Notes: a model not told the origin generated them from the letters alone. 64,000 nt of DNA from Zea mays (GCF_902167145.1 NC_050102.1:8804850-8868849); one strand, 5' to 3'; counted from the first letter of the stretch, positions 22,105-34,153 are shown. Numbers and translations are program-made.

Positions 22105-25100
22105 TCAATCCAAGTTCCGCGAATCTAAGACATTTAGCTCACTACGCAGCCTGCAAAAGGTCTTCTCATCTAGAGGCTTGGTAAAGATATCGGCTAGCTG
22201 GTTCTCGGTGCTTACATGAAACACTTCGATATCCCCCTTTTGCTGGTGGTCTCTCAAAAAGTGATGCCGGATGTCTATGTGCTTTGTGCGGCTGTGCTCA
22301 ACAGGATTTTTCCGCCATGCGGATAGCACTCTCATTATCACATAGGAGTGGGACTTTGCTCAGATTGTAGCCAAAGTCCCGGAGGGTTTGCCTCATCCAA
22401 AGTAGTTGCGCGCAACACTGTCCTGCGGCAACGTACTCGGCCTCAGCGGTGGATAGGGCAACGGAAGTTTGTTTCTTAGAATTCCATGACACCAGGGACC
22501 TTCCTAAGAATTGGCACGTCCCTGATGTGCTCTTCCTATCGACCTTACATCCAGCATAGTCGGAGTCTGAGTATCCAACCAAGTCAAAGGTAGACCCCTT
22601 TGGATACCAGAGCCCGAAGCAAGGCGTAGCAACTAAATATCTCAGAATTCGCTTCACCGCCACTAAGTGACACTCCTTAGGATCGGATTGAAATCTAGCA
22701 CACATGCATACGCTAAGCATAATATCCGGTCTACTAGCACATAAATAAAGTAATGACCCTATCATTGACCGGTATGCTTTTTGATCAACGGACTTACCTC
22801 CTTTGGTGAGGTCGGTGTGCCCGTCGGTTCCCATCGGAGTCTTTGCGGGCTTGGCGTCCTTCATCCCAAACCGCTTTAGCAGATCTTGCGTGTACTTCGT
22901 TTGGGAGATGAAGGTGCCTTCCTTGAGTTGCTTCACTTGGAACCCAAGGAAGTAGTTCAACTCGCCCATCATCGACATCTCGAATTTCTGTGTCATCACC
23001 CTGCTAAACTCTTCACAAGACTTTTGGTTAGTAGAACCAAATATTATGTCATCGACATAAATTTGGCACACAAACAAATCACCATCACATGTCTTTGTAA
23101 AAAGAGTTGGATCGGCTTTCCCAACCTTGAAAGCATTAACAATTAGAAAGTCTCTAAGGCATTCATACCATGCTCTTGGGGCTTGCTTCAGTCCATAGAG
23201 CGCCTTAGAGAGCTTACACACATGGTCGGGGTACCGTTCATCCTCGAAGCCAGGGGGTTGCTCCACGTACACCTCCTCCTTGATTGGCCCGTTGAGGAAA
23301 GCGCTCTTCACATCCATTTGGTACAACCTAAAAGAATGGTGAGCGGCATATGCTAGCAAGATACGAATTGATTCTAGCCTAGCCACAGGAGCAAAAGTCT
23401 CCTCGAAATCCAAACCTGCGACTTGGGCATAACCTTTTGCCACAAGTCGAGCCTTGTTTCTCGTCACCACCCCGTGCTCGTCCTGTTTGTTGCGGAACAC
23501 CCACTTGGTTCCCACAATATTTTGCTTTGGACGAGGCACCAGTGTCCAAACTTCATTCCTCTTGAAGTTGTTGAGTTCCTCTTGCATGGCCAACACCCAG
23601 TCCGGATCTAGCAAGGCCTCCTCTACCCTGAAAGGCTCACTAGAAGAGACAAAGGAGTAATGCTCACAAAAATTAGCTAATCGAGATCGAGTAGTTACTC
23701 CCTTGCTAATGTCACCCAGAATTTGGCCGACGGGATGATCCCTTTGAATCATCGCTCGAACTTGGGTTGGCGGTGCCGGTTGCGCTTATTCCTCCATCAC
23801 ATGATCAACTTGTGCTCCCCCTTGATCACACGCCTCCTGTTGATGAACCTGTTCATCGTCTTGAGTTGGGGGATGCACCTTAGTTGAGGAAGAGGGTTGA
23901 TCTTGCTCCAAGTGTTCCTGTGGTCGCACATCACCAATCGCCATGGTGCGCATAGCGGCCGTTGGAACATCTTCTTCATCTACATCATCAAGATCAACAA
24001 CTTGCTCTCTTGGAGAGCCATTAGTCTCATCAAATACAACGTCGCTAGAGACTTCAACCAAACCCGATGATTTGTTGAAAACTCTATACGCCTTTGTATT
24101 TGAGTCATAACCTAATAAAAACCCTTCTACTGCATTGGGAGCAAACTTAGAATTTCTACCTTTCTTCACTAGAATGTAGCACTTGCTCCCAAATACACGA
24201 AAGTAAGATACATTGGGTTTGTTACCGGTTAGCAGCTCATACGAAGTCTTCTTGAGGAGGCGGTGAAGGTAGACCCTGTTGATGGCATGGCAAGCCGTGT
24301 TCACGGCTTCCGTCCAAAAGCACTCGGGGGTCTTGAACTCTCCTAGCATCGTCCTCGCCATATCGATGAGCGTCCTGTTCTTCCTCTCTACCACACCATT
24401 TTGTTGTGGTGTGTAGGGAGCGGAGAACTCGTGCTTGATCCCTTCCTCCTCAAGGAATTCCTCCACTTGAAGGTTCTTGAACTCGGACCCGTTGTCGCTC
24501 CTTATCTTCTTCACCTTGAGCTCAAACTCATTTTGAGCCCTCCTGAGGAAGCGCTTGAGGGTCCCTTGGGTTTCAGACTTATCCTGCAAAAAGAACACCC
24601 AAGTGAAGCGGGAAAAATCATCTACAATAACTAGACCATACTTACTCCCTCCTATGCTCAGATAGGCGACGGGTCTGAAGAGGTCCATATGCAGCAGCTC
24701 CAGGGGTCTTGAGGTGGTCATCACATTCTTGCTGTGATGCGCTCCTCCCACTTGTTTACCTGCTTGACAAGCTGCACAAGGTCTATCTTTTTCGAATTGA
24801 ACGTTAGTTAGACCTATCACGTGTTCTCCCTTTAGAAGTTTGTGAAGGTTCTTCATCCCCACATATGCTAAGCGGCGATGCCACAGCCAGCCCATGCTAG
24901 TCTTAGCTATTAAGCATGCATCTAGACCGGCCTCTTCTTTTGCAAAATCAACTAAATAAAGTTTGCCGTCTAATACACCCTTAAAAGCTAGTGAACCATC
25001 ACTTCTTCTAAAGACAGACACATCTACATTTGTAAAAAGACAATTATATCCCATGTTGCATAATTGACTAACAGATAGTAAGTTATATCCCAGAGACTCA

Positions 25101-25312
25101 ACTAAAAACACATTAGAAATTGAGTGCTCATTTGAAATTGCAATTTTACCTAACCCTTTTACCTTGCCTTGATTTCCATCACCGAATATGATTGAATCTT
25201 GGGAATCCTTATTCTTGACGTAGGAGGTGAACATCTTCTTCTCCCCCGTCATATGGTTCGTGCATCCGCTGTCAATAATCCAGCTTGAACCCCCGGATGC
25301 ATAAACCTGCAA
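22105..25312 (-). pseudogene. pol: Element C pol, broken by one stop and one frameshift
   Basis: Copia pol in the same order as element A. Protease [14 protein letters not shown] lies near 25280, with integrase RSDNGSEFKN and [25 protein letters not shown] and [11 protein letters not shown], and RNase [16 protein letters not shown]. An in-frame TAA at 23786-23788 splits the integrase-RT linker. A run of five A's near 22308-22312, where element A's equivalent has three, shifts the frame inside RNase H, so the conserved [17 protein letters not shown] tail is read from another frame. It is defective for autonomous transposition despite near-identical LTRs. Pol lies in the +1 frame relative to gag. 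Confidence 0.85.
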
Positions 25313-25319
25313 GGCAAAT

Positions 25320-27710
25320 TTAGGCTTGGGACTTAGGTACCCAACTCATGTTGGGTCCTACAAGGTTAGTGCAAATATCCTTAGGGACCCAAATGCAAGT
25401 TTTGTCTCCCTTGCATTTTGCCCCTAACTTCCTAGCAACAATTTTCTTATCCTTTCTACAAATAGCAAAGGAAGCATTTAAAGCACAATAAATTTCGGAA
25501 GGTTCATTCACTACTTTCCTAGGAGCATTATGAACTACATTTCTCCTAGGCATTTGGTGAACAACATTTCTTCTAAACACATTTCTACCATGCATAACAT
25601 GAGAACTAGAAGCAGTCATAGCATAAGAGTCATAAGCATGTGAATCAAAAACATCATTACTTCTAAAAGCATTTCTAGAGTATCTCCTATCATAGTACAT
25701 GAAAGCATGATTCTTCTTAACACTATTAGCCATAGGAACCTTCCCTTTCTCCTTGGTGGAAATAGGAGTCTTATGGCTTGTTAAGTTCTTGGCTTCCCTC
25801 TTGAAGCCAAGCCCATCCTTAATTGAGGGGTGTCTACCAATAGTGTAGGCATCCCTTGCAAATTTTAGTTTTTCAAATTCACTCTTGCTAGTCTTAAGTT
25901 GGGCATTAAGACTAGCTAATTCATCATTCAATTTTGAAATGGAAACTAAGTGTTCACTACAAGCATTAATATCAACATCCTTACACCTAGTGCAAATTTC
26001 AACATGTTCAACACAAGAGTTGGATTTATGTGCTTCTACTAGTTTAGCATTTAAGTCATCATTAATGCTCTTTAATTTAGAAATTGAATCATGGCATGTA
26101 GACAATTCACAAGCAAGCATTTCATTCCTCTTAATTTCTAATGCAAGGGATTTTTGAGCCTCTACAAACTTATCATGTTCTTCGTACAAGAGATCCTCTT
26201 GCTTTTCTAGTAGTCTATTCTTATCATTTAAAGCATCAATCAATTCATTAATTTTGTCAATCTTAGATCTATCTAAGCCTTTAAATAAGCATGAATAGTC
26301 TATTTCATCATCACTAGACTCATCCTCACTAGAAGAAGCATAAGTAGAGTTCCGAGTACTTACTTTCTTCTCCTTAGCCATGAGGCATGTGTGATGCTCG
26401 TTGGGGAAGAGGGATGACTTGTTGAAGGCGGTGGAGGCGAGTCCTTCGTTGTCGGAGTCGGACGAGGAGTAATCCGAATCCCATTCCTTTCCAATATGAG
26501 CCTCGCCCTTTGCCTTCTTGTAATTCTTCTTCTTTTCCCATTTTCCACTCTTCTTTTCCTGGTCACTATCATTATCGGGACAATTAGCGATAAAGTGACC
26601 AATCTTACCACACTTGAAGCATGAGCGCTTCCCCTTCGTCTTGGTCTTGTTGGGATGCTCCTTGCGACCCCTTAACGCCGTCTTGAATCTTTTGATGATG
26701 AGAGCCATCTCTTCATCATTAAGACCAGCCGCCTCAATTTTCGCCACCTTGCTGGGCAGCGCCTCCTTGCTCCTTGTTGCCTTGAGAGCAATGGGTTGAG
26801 GCTCATGGATTGGGCCATTCAACGCGTCGTCCACGTATCTCGCCTCCTTGATCATCATCCGCCCGCTTACAAATTTTCCAAGAATTTCTTCGGGCGACAT
26901 TTTGGTGTACCTGGGGTTCTCACGAATATTATTCACCAAATGAGGATCAAGAACGGTAAAGGACCTTAGCATTAGGCGGACAACGTCGTGGTCCGTCCAT
27001 CGCGTGCTTCCATAGCTCCTTATCTTGTTGACAAGGGTCTTGAGCCGGTTGTATGTTTGGGTTGGCTCCTCTCCCCTTATCATAGCGAATCTCCCAAGTT
27101 CGCCTTCCACCAACTCCATCTTGGTGAGCATGGTGACGTCGTTGCCCTCGTGAGATATTTTGAGGGTGTCCCATATCTGCTTGGCATTGTCCAAGCCGCT
27201 CACCTTATTGTATTCTTCCCTGCACAAAGATGCTAAGAGAACAGTAGTAGCTTGTGCATTTCTATGGATTTGTTCATTTATAAGCATAGGGCTATCCGAG
27301 CTATCAAATTTCATTCCATTCTCTACAATCTCCCATATGCTTGGATGGAGAGAAAATAAGTGACTACGCATTTTGTGACTCCAAAATCCGTAGTCCTCCC
27401 CATCGAAGTGTGGAGGTTTGCCAAGAGGAATGGAAAGCAAATGCGAATTCGAACTATGTGGAATACGAGAATAATCAAAGGAAAAATTTGAATTAACCGT
27501 CTTCCTGTAGTCGTTGTCGTCGTCCTTTTGGGAAGAGGAAGATTCGTCGCTGTCGTAGTAGACGATCTCCTTGATGCGCCTTGTCTTCTTCTTCCCATCT
27601 TTTCGTTTATGGCCCGAGCCCGAGTCGTTGGACTTGTCATCCTTTGGCTCGTTGACGAAGGACTCCTTCTCCTTGTCGTTGATCACGATTCCCTTCCCTT
27701 TAGGATCCAT
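25320..27710 (-). CDS. gag: Element C gag
   Basis: Intact 796-codon frame from ATG at 27710 to TAA at 25320-25322. The N-terminus is Lys/Asp/Ser-rich. The central UBN2/copia gag domain shows KPPHFDGEDYGFWSHKMRSH, LCREEYNKVSGLDNAKQIWD and RGEEPTQTYNRLKTLVNKIR. A CCHC zinc knuckle, CFKCGKIGHFIANC, lies near residue 380. A coiled-coil region follows, with NELIDALNDKNRLLEKQEDL and EFEKLKF. It would form the virus-like particle and package RNA. It is the only intact full-length retroelement protein of the nest and could act in trans. Confidence 0.9.
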   Translation of the reverse strand: MDPKGKGIVINDKEKESFVNEPKDDKSNDSGSGHKRKDGKKKTRRIKEIVYYDSDESSSSQKDDDNDYRKTVNSNFSFDYSRIPHSSNSHLLSIPLGKPPHFDGEDYGFWSHKMRSHLFSLHPSIWEIVENGMKFDSSDSPMLINEQIHRNAQATTVLLASLCREEYNKVSGLDNAKQIWDTLKISHEGNDVTMLTKMELVEGELGRFAMIRGEEPTQTYNRLKTLVNKIRSYGSTRWTDHDVVRLMLRSFTVLDPHLVNNIRENPRYTKMSPEEILGKFVSGRMMIKEARYVDDALNGPIHEPQPIALKATRSKEALPSKVAKIEAAGLNDEEMALIIKRFKTALRGRKEHPNKTKTKGKRSCFKCGKIGHFIANCPDNDSDQEKKSGKWEKKKNYKKAKGEAHIGKEWDSDYSSSDSDNEGLASTAFNKSSLFPNEHHTCLMAKEKKVSTRNSTYASSSEDESSDDEIDYSCLFKGLDRSKIDKINELIDALNDKNRLLEKQEDLLYEEHDKFVEAQKSLALEIKRNEMLACELSTCHDSISKLKSINDDLNAKLVEAHKSNSCVEHVEICTRCKDVDINACSEHLVSISKLNDELASLNAQLKTSKSEFEKLKFARDAYTIGRHPSIKDGLGFKREAKNLTSHKTPISTKEKGKVPMANSVKKNHAFMYYDRRYSRNAFRSNDVFDSHAYDSYAMTASSSHVMHGRNVFRRNVVHQMPRRNVVHNAPRKVVNEPSEIYCALNASFAICRKDKKIVARKLGAKCKGDKTCIWVPKDICTNLVGPNMSWVPKSQA

Positions 27711-27746
27711 CTCTTCGGGCGGTTAGTCCCTTACTTGAAGAGAACG

Positions 27747-27758
27747 GCTCCGATACCA
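27747..27758 (-). other. Element C primer-binding site
   Basis: Minus-strand TGGTATCGGAGC starts two bases after the 5' LTR. It differs by one base from the TGGTATCAGAGC of element A, the usual complement of the initiator tRNA-Met 3' end. Confidence 0.7.
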
Positions 27759-27760
27759 AT

Positions 27761-28978
27761 TGAGAGTACCTAGAGGGGGGGTGAATAGGTGATCCTGTAA
27801 AACTTCAAAACTTAAGCCACAAAAACTTGTTAAGTGTTAGCACAATTATGGCCAAGTGGCTAGAGAGGAGTCAAAACACAATAACCACAAGAAATCAATC
27901 ACAGAGATGACACGGTGGTTATCCCGTGGTTCGGCCAAGTACAAAACTTGCCTACTCCACGTTGTGGCGTCCCAACGGACGAGAGTTGCACTCAACTCCT
28001 CTCAAGTGATCCAATGATCAACTTGAATACCACGGTGTTCTTGCTTTTCTTTTCTCAATCCCGTTTGCGAGGAATCTCCACAACTTGGAGCCTCTCGCCC
28101 TTACAAAAGATGTTCACAGAGAATCACAGAGCAAGGGAGGGATTAGCAACTCACACACGACACAAAGATCACAGCGAATACGCACACACAAGACCCAGAC
28201 TTGAGCTCAAGAGACTAGCACACTAGACCGGAGCTCAAATCACTAGAATGTCGAACAAGTGTGCAAGATTGATGTGTGAGTGATCAAGAGTGCTCAAGGA
28301 ATGCTTGGTTTACTCCTCCATGCGCCTAGGGGTCCCTTTTATAGCCCCAAGGCAGCTAGGAGCCGTTGAGAACAAATCTGGAAGGCCATCCTTGCCTTCT
28401 GTCGTCGGGCGCACCGGACAGTCCGGTGCACACCGGACACTGTCCGGTGCCCGATTTCTTTCCTTAACAGGCACAGCCGACCGTTGCAGATCTGGCGCAC
28501 CGGACAGTCCGGTGCACACCGGACAGTCCGGTGCCTCCTTCCGACCGTTGGCCAGACCACGTGTCGCGCGCAGATTCCGCGGCCGACCGTTGGCTCACCG
28601 GACAGTCCGGTGCACACCGGACAGTCCGGTGATTTTTAGCCGTACGCCGTCGGCAAATTCCCGAGAGCGGCGTCTTCAGGTCGAGGTAGCCTGGCGCACC
28701 GGACACTGTCCGGTGCACCACCGGACAGTCCGGTGCCCCAGACCGAAACAGCCTGTTGGCTGTACACAGCCAACATTCTTCTTTTCTTCTTCTCTCTGTT
28801 TCTAACACTTAGACAAATATATTAGTACACGAAACCAATGTACTAAGGCTTAGACACATACCTTTACTTGTGATTTGCACTTTGTTCATCCATGGGCATA
28901 GATTCACATTTAAGCACTTGTGTTGGCACTTAATCACCAAAATACTTAGAAATGGCCCAAAGGCACATTTCCCTTTCA
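27761..28978 (-). repeat. Element C 5' LTR
   Basis: 1,218 bp. On the coding (minus) strand it starts TGAAAGGGAAATGTGCC and ends AGGTACTCTCA. The palindrome array lies at about 28411-28735. It is the partner of 20109-21324. Confidence 0.9.
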
Positions 28979-29799
28979 GTAGGTACGGGGTCTGCCAATT
29001 CCGGTCAGGCGTGGCCCCACTCCGCTCCTCCTCGACGTGCAGTGCCTCGCCCTCGGAGGCCGAGGGTACCTCGGGCTGAACCGAGGGCGCCTCGGGCCGA
29101 GCTGAGGGTGCCTCGGGCTGTGCCGAGGGTACCTCGGGCTGGACCGAGGGCGCCTCAGGCTCGGGCGAGTCGTCGATCTTGACGGAGGGTTGATGCAGAT
29201 CCCGGGAGAAGACGTCCGGGGGAACCGTTGTTCGCCCCGAGGCTATTTTTGCCAGCTCGTCCGCAGTCTCGTTGTAGCGCCGAGCGATGTGGTTAAGCTC
29301 GAGCCCGTAGAACTTATCTTCCAGGCGCCGAACCTCATCGCAGTAGGCCTCCATCTTCGGGTCGCGGCAGTGGGAGTTCTTCATGACTTGGTCGATGACG
29401 AGCTGCGAGTCGCCGTGGGCGTCGAGGCGCCTGACCCCTAGCTCGATGGCGATCCGCAACCCGTTGACCAGAGCCTCGTACTCAGCCACATTGTTGGACG
29501 CCGGGAAATGGAGGCGTAGCACATAGCGTAGGTGTTTCCCGAGGGGCGAGATGAAGAGTAGGCCCGCGCCGGCTCCCGTCTTCATCAGCGACCCGTCGAA
29601 AAACATGGTCTAGAGCTCCGGTTGGATCGGAGCCGTCGGTAGCTGGGTGTCGACCCATTCGGCTATGAAGTCCGCCAATACCTAGGACTTGATGGCCTTC
29701 CGAGGGGCGAACGAGATTGTCTCGCCCATGATTTCCACCGCCCACTTTGCAATCCTGCCCGAGGCCTCTCGGCACTGGATGATTTCCCCCAGGGGGAAG
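28979..29799 (-). pseudogene. pol: Element B RNase H (Tat-type additional RNase H), with two stops
   Basis: Contains FPLGEIIQCREASGRIAKWA, then AIKS-stop-VLADFIAEWVDTQ, QPEL-stop-TMFFDGSLMKTG, SNNVAEYEALVNGLRIAIEL and DSQLVIDQV. The DGS / E / DSQ motifs are the additional RNase H typical of Tat elements. The stops are TAG at 29682-29684 and 29610-29612, apparently CAG to TAG and TGG to TAG. The C-terminal part has an Ala/Pro/Glu-rich repeat (EAPSVQPEVPSAQP), then runs into the insertion of element C at 28979. The RT that should precede it is absent. Confidence 0.75.
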
Positions 29800-32498
29800 G
29801 ATGAGGCAGCTGCCCCCGTCCATAAGGACCTTGGTGAGCCTGACGTCGCCGACGACGGGGTCGACGACGAGCGGGTATTTCCCCGGGCTCAGCACGTGGT
29901 CGGGGTGGTCAGCTTGGTCGAAGGTGATGGGCTTGTCGGACCAGTCTAGGTAGACTGGCGCCGCCACCTTCACCGAGCAGACCTCCCGGCGCTCTCGCTT
30001 GCGATGCCGAGTCGAGGCATTCGCCGCATGTCCACCGTAGATCATGAAGCAGTCGCGGACCTCGGGGAACTCTCCTGCTTGGTGATCTTCCTTCTTGTCG
30101 TCGTCGCGGGCCCTGCCACCCTCCGTGGGTGGCCCGGCCCTGTGGAAGTGGCGCCGAAGCATGACGCACTCCTCAAGGGTGTGCTTGACGGGCCCCTGAT
30201 GATAGGGGCACGGCTCCTTGAGCATCTTGTCGAAGAGGTTGGCACCTCCGGGGGGCTTCCGAGGGTTCTTGTACTCGGCGGCGGCGACAAGGTCCGCGTC
30301 GGCGGCGTCGCGTTTCGCTTGCGACTTCTTCTTGCCTTTCTTCTTGGCGCCGCGCGAAGTAGATGCCTCGGGAGCATCTTCCGATGGTGGCCCTGGGGCT
30401 GCTTGTCCTTTCGGAAGATAGCCTCGACCGCCTCCTGGCCAGAGGCGAACTTGGTGGCGATGTCCATCAGCTCACTCGCCCTGGTGGGAGTCTTGCGACC
30501 CAACTTACTCACCAGGTCGCGGCAGGTGGTGCCGGCAAGGAACGCGCCGATGACATCCGAGTCGGTGATGTTGGGCAGCTTGGTGCGCTGCTTCGAGAAT
30601 CGCCGGATGTAGTCCCGGAGAGACTCTCCCGGCTGCTGCCGGCAGCTTCGGAGGTCCCAGGAATTCCCGGGGCGCACGTACGTGCCCTGGAAATTGCCGG
30701 TGAAGGCTTGGACCAGGTCATCCCAGTTGGAGATCTGCCCCGGGGGCAGGTGCTCCAACCAGGCGCGAGCGGTGTCGGAGAGGAACAGGGGGAGGTTGCG
30801 GATGATGAGGTTGTCGTCGTCCGTTCCACCCAGTTGGCAGGCCAGGCGGTAGTCCGCGAGCCACAGTTCCGGTCTCGTTTCCCCCGAGTACTTTGTGATA
30901 GTAGTCGGGGGTCGGAACCGGGTCGGGAACGGTGCCCGTCGGATGGCCCGGCTGAAGGCCTGCGGACCGGGTGGTTCGGGCGAGGGACTCCGATCCTCCC
31001 CGCTGTCGTAGCGTCCCCCACGCCTGGGGTGGTAACCTCGGCGCACCCTCTCGTCGAGGTGGGCCCGACGGTCGCGATGATGGTGCTCGTTGCCGAGGTG
31101 GCCCGAGGTCGCAGGCGCGGTGTTGCGCGTGCGCCCGGTGTAGACCGAGGCTTCCCGCATGAATCGGGAAGTCGCGGCATGAGGTTCCGAGGGGTATCCC
31201 TGCCTTCGGGAGGTAGAGCTCTCGGCCCGTCGGACCGCAGCGCCTTCCAGGAGATTCTTGAGCTCTCCCTGGATTCGCCGACCCTCGGTGGTTGATGGCT
31301 CCGGCATCGCGCGGAGAAGCATCGCTGCTGCAGCCAGGTTCTGACCGACCCCACTGGATGCGGGTGGCGGCCTGACCCTGACGTCGTTGGTGACGCGGTG
31401 CTGGAAACCCTGGGGCAGGTGACGTATCTCTTCGGCCGGGGGTTGGCCCGCCCATACCTGCCCGATGTCCCGGCGGATCGGCTCAAGCGCTCCTGCTCCC
31501 TCGTCGAGCCTAGCCTGCGCCCTGCGGACTTGCTCGAGCTGTGGGTCATGACCCCCCGCCGGAACGGGGACCACAGCTAGCTCCCGTGGGATGTCAGCGC
31601 GAGGCACCGGCCTAGGGAGATCACTGTCCTCCGGCATGCCGAGATGATTGCCTTCGGAGGGATCCCCTAGATCGACGTGGAAACATTCGCGGCTTGGGCC
31701 GCAGTCCTCGTCGTCGAGGCTGCGGCTATCGTCGGAACAGTCGGAGAGGCAGTAGTCACATGCGGTCATGAAGTCCCGCATGGCACTGGGGTTGCCAAAT
31801 CCAGAGAAATCCCAACAGATGTTGGGGTCGTCATCTTCCTCGGACCCGTAGGTCGAGACGTCCGTCAGCCGGTCCCAAGGCGACCGCATGCGAAACCCCA
31901 GAGGGTTTGAACTCGCCTCTACGAGAGCGCCCGCCAAAGCAAGGTCGCTAGGCGGGTTGAGGCTGAGTCCAAATGACGTAGGATGGGAATCGGTCGGTAC
32001 CATTTGGTCGACGAGCAGCGACATAGTCGCGTCGGGGACTGATTGCACCGTCGTCTCAGGTACGAGGGCGACGTCCTGCAAGCTTTCCGCGAGCGCACTG
32101 GCGTCGTCCGCTTGCTCGGGATTGGCGTGTCGCGGGGAGACGGCGTTCGCCTTCGTCTCAAACGCGAGGTCGACGCCCGACGCGCCCCCCGTTGGGGCGC
32201 CGGGGACGTCGACTCGCTCGACAGCCGACGAGGCGCGGCCTCCCGCTTGGCCTTGGTTGCCCCGCCTCCTCCTCCGTTGGCGGGGGAGAGGATGGGGCAA
32301 GCTCGAATGTTGTTCTTCCACCACGCGGGGAAGACGTCGTCGATTCCGCCGCCGGCGGGCGGGCTGTCGGCCGCCATTGTCGTTGTCGCGCGGCGGTGGA
32401 AGGAGTACCATGTCGTAGCTGCCGTCGAAGGACATGAACTCAAGACTCCCGAAACGGAGCACCGTCCCGGGTCGGAGAGGTTGCTGGAGACTGCCCAT
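29800..32498 (-). pseudogene. gag: Element B gag and protease start, frameshifted and truncated
   Basis: Starts at ATG 32496-32498 (MGSLQQPLRPG). The retrotransposon gag domain shows ELWLADYRLACQLGGTDDDN, FLSDTARAWLEHLPPGQISN and ESLRDYIRRFSKQRTKLPNI. Near 30395 a missing base moves the reading frame. Downstream the frame resumes with a zinc-knuckle-like CPYHQGPVKHTLEEC and protease residues VRLTKVLMDGGSCL. It then jumps into RNase H sequence near 29800, removing the rest of protease, RT and the first RNase H. GC-rich shadow frames overlap this region on both strands. Confidence 0.75.
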
Positions 32499-32540
32499 CT
32501 GGAGCTTGACGGGAAGCTGTTCGTCAACACGCAGCAGGCC

Positions 32541-32556
32541 CCTACCTGGCGCGCCA
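32541..32556 (-). other. Element B primer-binding site
   Basis: Minus-strand TGGCGCGCCAGGTAGG begins two bases after the 5' LTR end at 32559. It is not the initiator tRNA-Met type; I do not assign the tRNA. Confidence 0.6.
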
Positions 32557-32558
32557 AC

Positions 32559-34153
32559 TGTCGGTGTTTCGAGACCGGGGGGTCCCTAAGCCGACGAGTG
32601 AGTGTCGCCGCGTGCCCCAGCCCAGATGGGTCGAGCGCGTGGGCGAGCGCGAAGGGGGGAAGTGAGGTGGCCGGAGATGGGCGTGAGAGAGGTGGAAATC
32701 CCGCGGCCTTCGTGTTCGTCCAGCGCCCAGGTTGGGTGCGCTTGCAGTAGGGGGTTACGAGCGGCCTCACGCGAGCGCCTGTCTCGTCCTCGTCCCCGCG
32801 CGGCCAACCCTCTCTAAGAGGGCCCTGGTCCTTCCTTTTATAGGCGTAAGGAGAGGATCCAGGTGTACAATGGGGGTGTAGCAGAGTGCTACGTGTCTAG
32901 CGGGGGAGAGCTAGCGCCCTAAGTACATGCCGATGTGGCAGCCGGAGAGATCTTGGCACCCAGCTGGTGTGATGTCGTGGCCGTCGGAGGAGCGACGGAG
33001 CCTGGCGGAGGGACAGCTGTCGGAGCGGTTGAGTCCTTGCTGACGTCCTCCTGCTTCCGTAAGAGAGCTGAGAGCAGCCGTCGTCACAGAGCATGCGGGG
33101 CGCCATCATTGCCTATCTGGCAGAGCTAGCCAGATGGGACACCGGTCTTGTTCTCTGCGGCCCGAGTCAGCTCGGGGTAGGGTGATGATGGCGCTTCCTG
33201 TTGACGTGGCTGGCCTGCACCCTAGGTTGGGCGACGTGGAGGCTCCTCCGAAGCCGAGGTCGAGTCTGTCTTCCATGGCCGAGGCCGAGCCCGAGCCCCT
33301 GGGTCGGGCGAGGCGGAGGTCGTTCGGCAGAGGCCAGGGCGGAGTCCGAGCCCTGGGGTCGGGCGGAGCGGAGTTCGCCGTCTTCCGGGACTTAGCCCGA
33401 GTCCGAGCCCTGGGGTCGGGCGGAGCGGAGTTCGTCGTCTTCTGGGGCTGAGCCCGAGTCCGAGCCCTAGGGTCGGGCGGAGCGGAGTTCGCCGTCTTCC
33501 GGGACTTAGCCCGAGTCCGAGCCCTGGGTCGGGCGGAGCGGAGTTCGCCGTCTTCCGGGACCTAGCCCGAGTCCGAGCCCTAGGGTCGGGCGGAGCGGAG
33601 TTCGCCGTCTTCCGGGACTTAGCCCGAGTCCGAGCCCTGGGTCGGGCGGAGCGGAGCTTCCTATGGTGCCTTTGGCAGGGCCTGGCTGCCTGTCAGTCTC
33701 ACTCTGTCAAGTGGCACTGCAGTCGGAGTGGCGCAGGCGGCGCTGTCCTTTTGTCAGGCCGGTCAGTGGAGCGGCGAAGTGACGGCGGTCACTTCGGCTC
33801 TGCCGGGGGGCGTGCGTCAGGATAAAGGTGTCAGGCCACCTTTGCGTTAAATGCTCCTGCGATTCGGTCGGTCGGTGCGGCGATTTAGTCAGGGTTGCTT
33901 CTTATCGAAGGCATGGCCTCGGGCGAGCCGGAGATGTGTCCGCCGTTGGAGGGGGGCCTCGAGCGAGACGGAAATCCTCCGGGGTCGGCTGCCCTTGACC
34001 GAGGTTAGGCTCGGGCGAGGCATGATCGAGTCGCTCGAATGGACTGATCCCTGACTTAATCGCACCCATCAGGCCTTTGCAGCTTTATGCTGATGGGGGT
34101 TACCAGCTGAGAATTAGGAGTCTTGAGGGTACCCCTAATTATGGTCCCCGACA
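32559..34153 (-). repeat. Element B 5' LTR
   Basis: 1,595 bp, TG...CA, partner of 15329-16947. About 24 bp near 32758 are missing relative to the partner, between two 'gagcg'-like stretches. Most differences seen are C/T or G/A transitions. Confidence 0.9.

Larger units (their letters stand above)
20109..28978 (-). mobile_element. Element C: young Sirevirus (copia), Ji-like
   Basis: LTRs at 20109-21324 and 27761-28978 start TGAGAGTACC and end CCCTTTCA. GTAGG at 20104-20108 and 28979-28983 is a perfect TSD. It is 8,870 bp and minus-strand coded, with a TGGTATCGGAGC primer-binding site at 27747-27758. By eye the LTRs differ by about three substitutions and two small indels (a G-run and a TTC), so it is the newest insertion of the nest. 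Gag is intact but pol has an in-frame stop and a frameshift. The Ji name is tentative. Confidence 0.9.
15329..34153 (-). mobile_element. Element B: Tat-lineage gypsy retrotransposon lacking reverse transcriptase
   Basis: LTRs at 15329-16947 and 32559-34153 start TGTCGG and end CCCCGACA. AATAG flanks both ends (15324-15328, 34154-34158) as a perfect TSD. Coding is on the minus strand: gag, a protease start, an RNase H of the additional (archaeal-like) type and an integrase. The second RNase H and integrase style place it in the Tat clade of Ty3/gypsy. Net length without element C is about 9.95 kb. The reverse transcriptase is absent through a deletion near 29800, and three in-frame TAG codons plus a gag frameshift are present, so it is defective. 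It is inserted in the gag of A. Confidence 0.9.

Noticed and set aside
30363..32770. Long plus-strand and alternative minus-strand open frames over gag of element B
   Set aside because: They overlap the recognisable gag domain in other frames and have no domains; GC-rich shadow frames.
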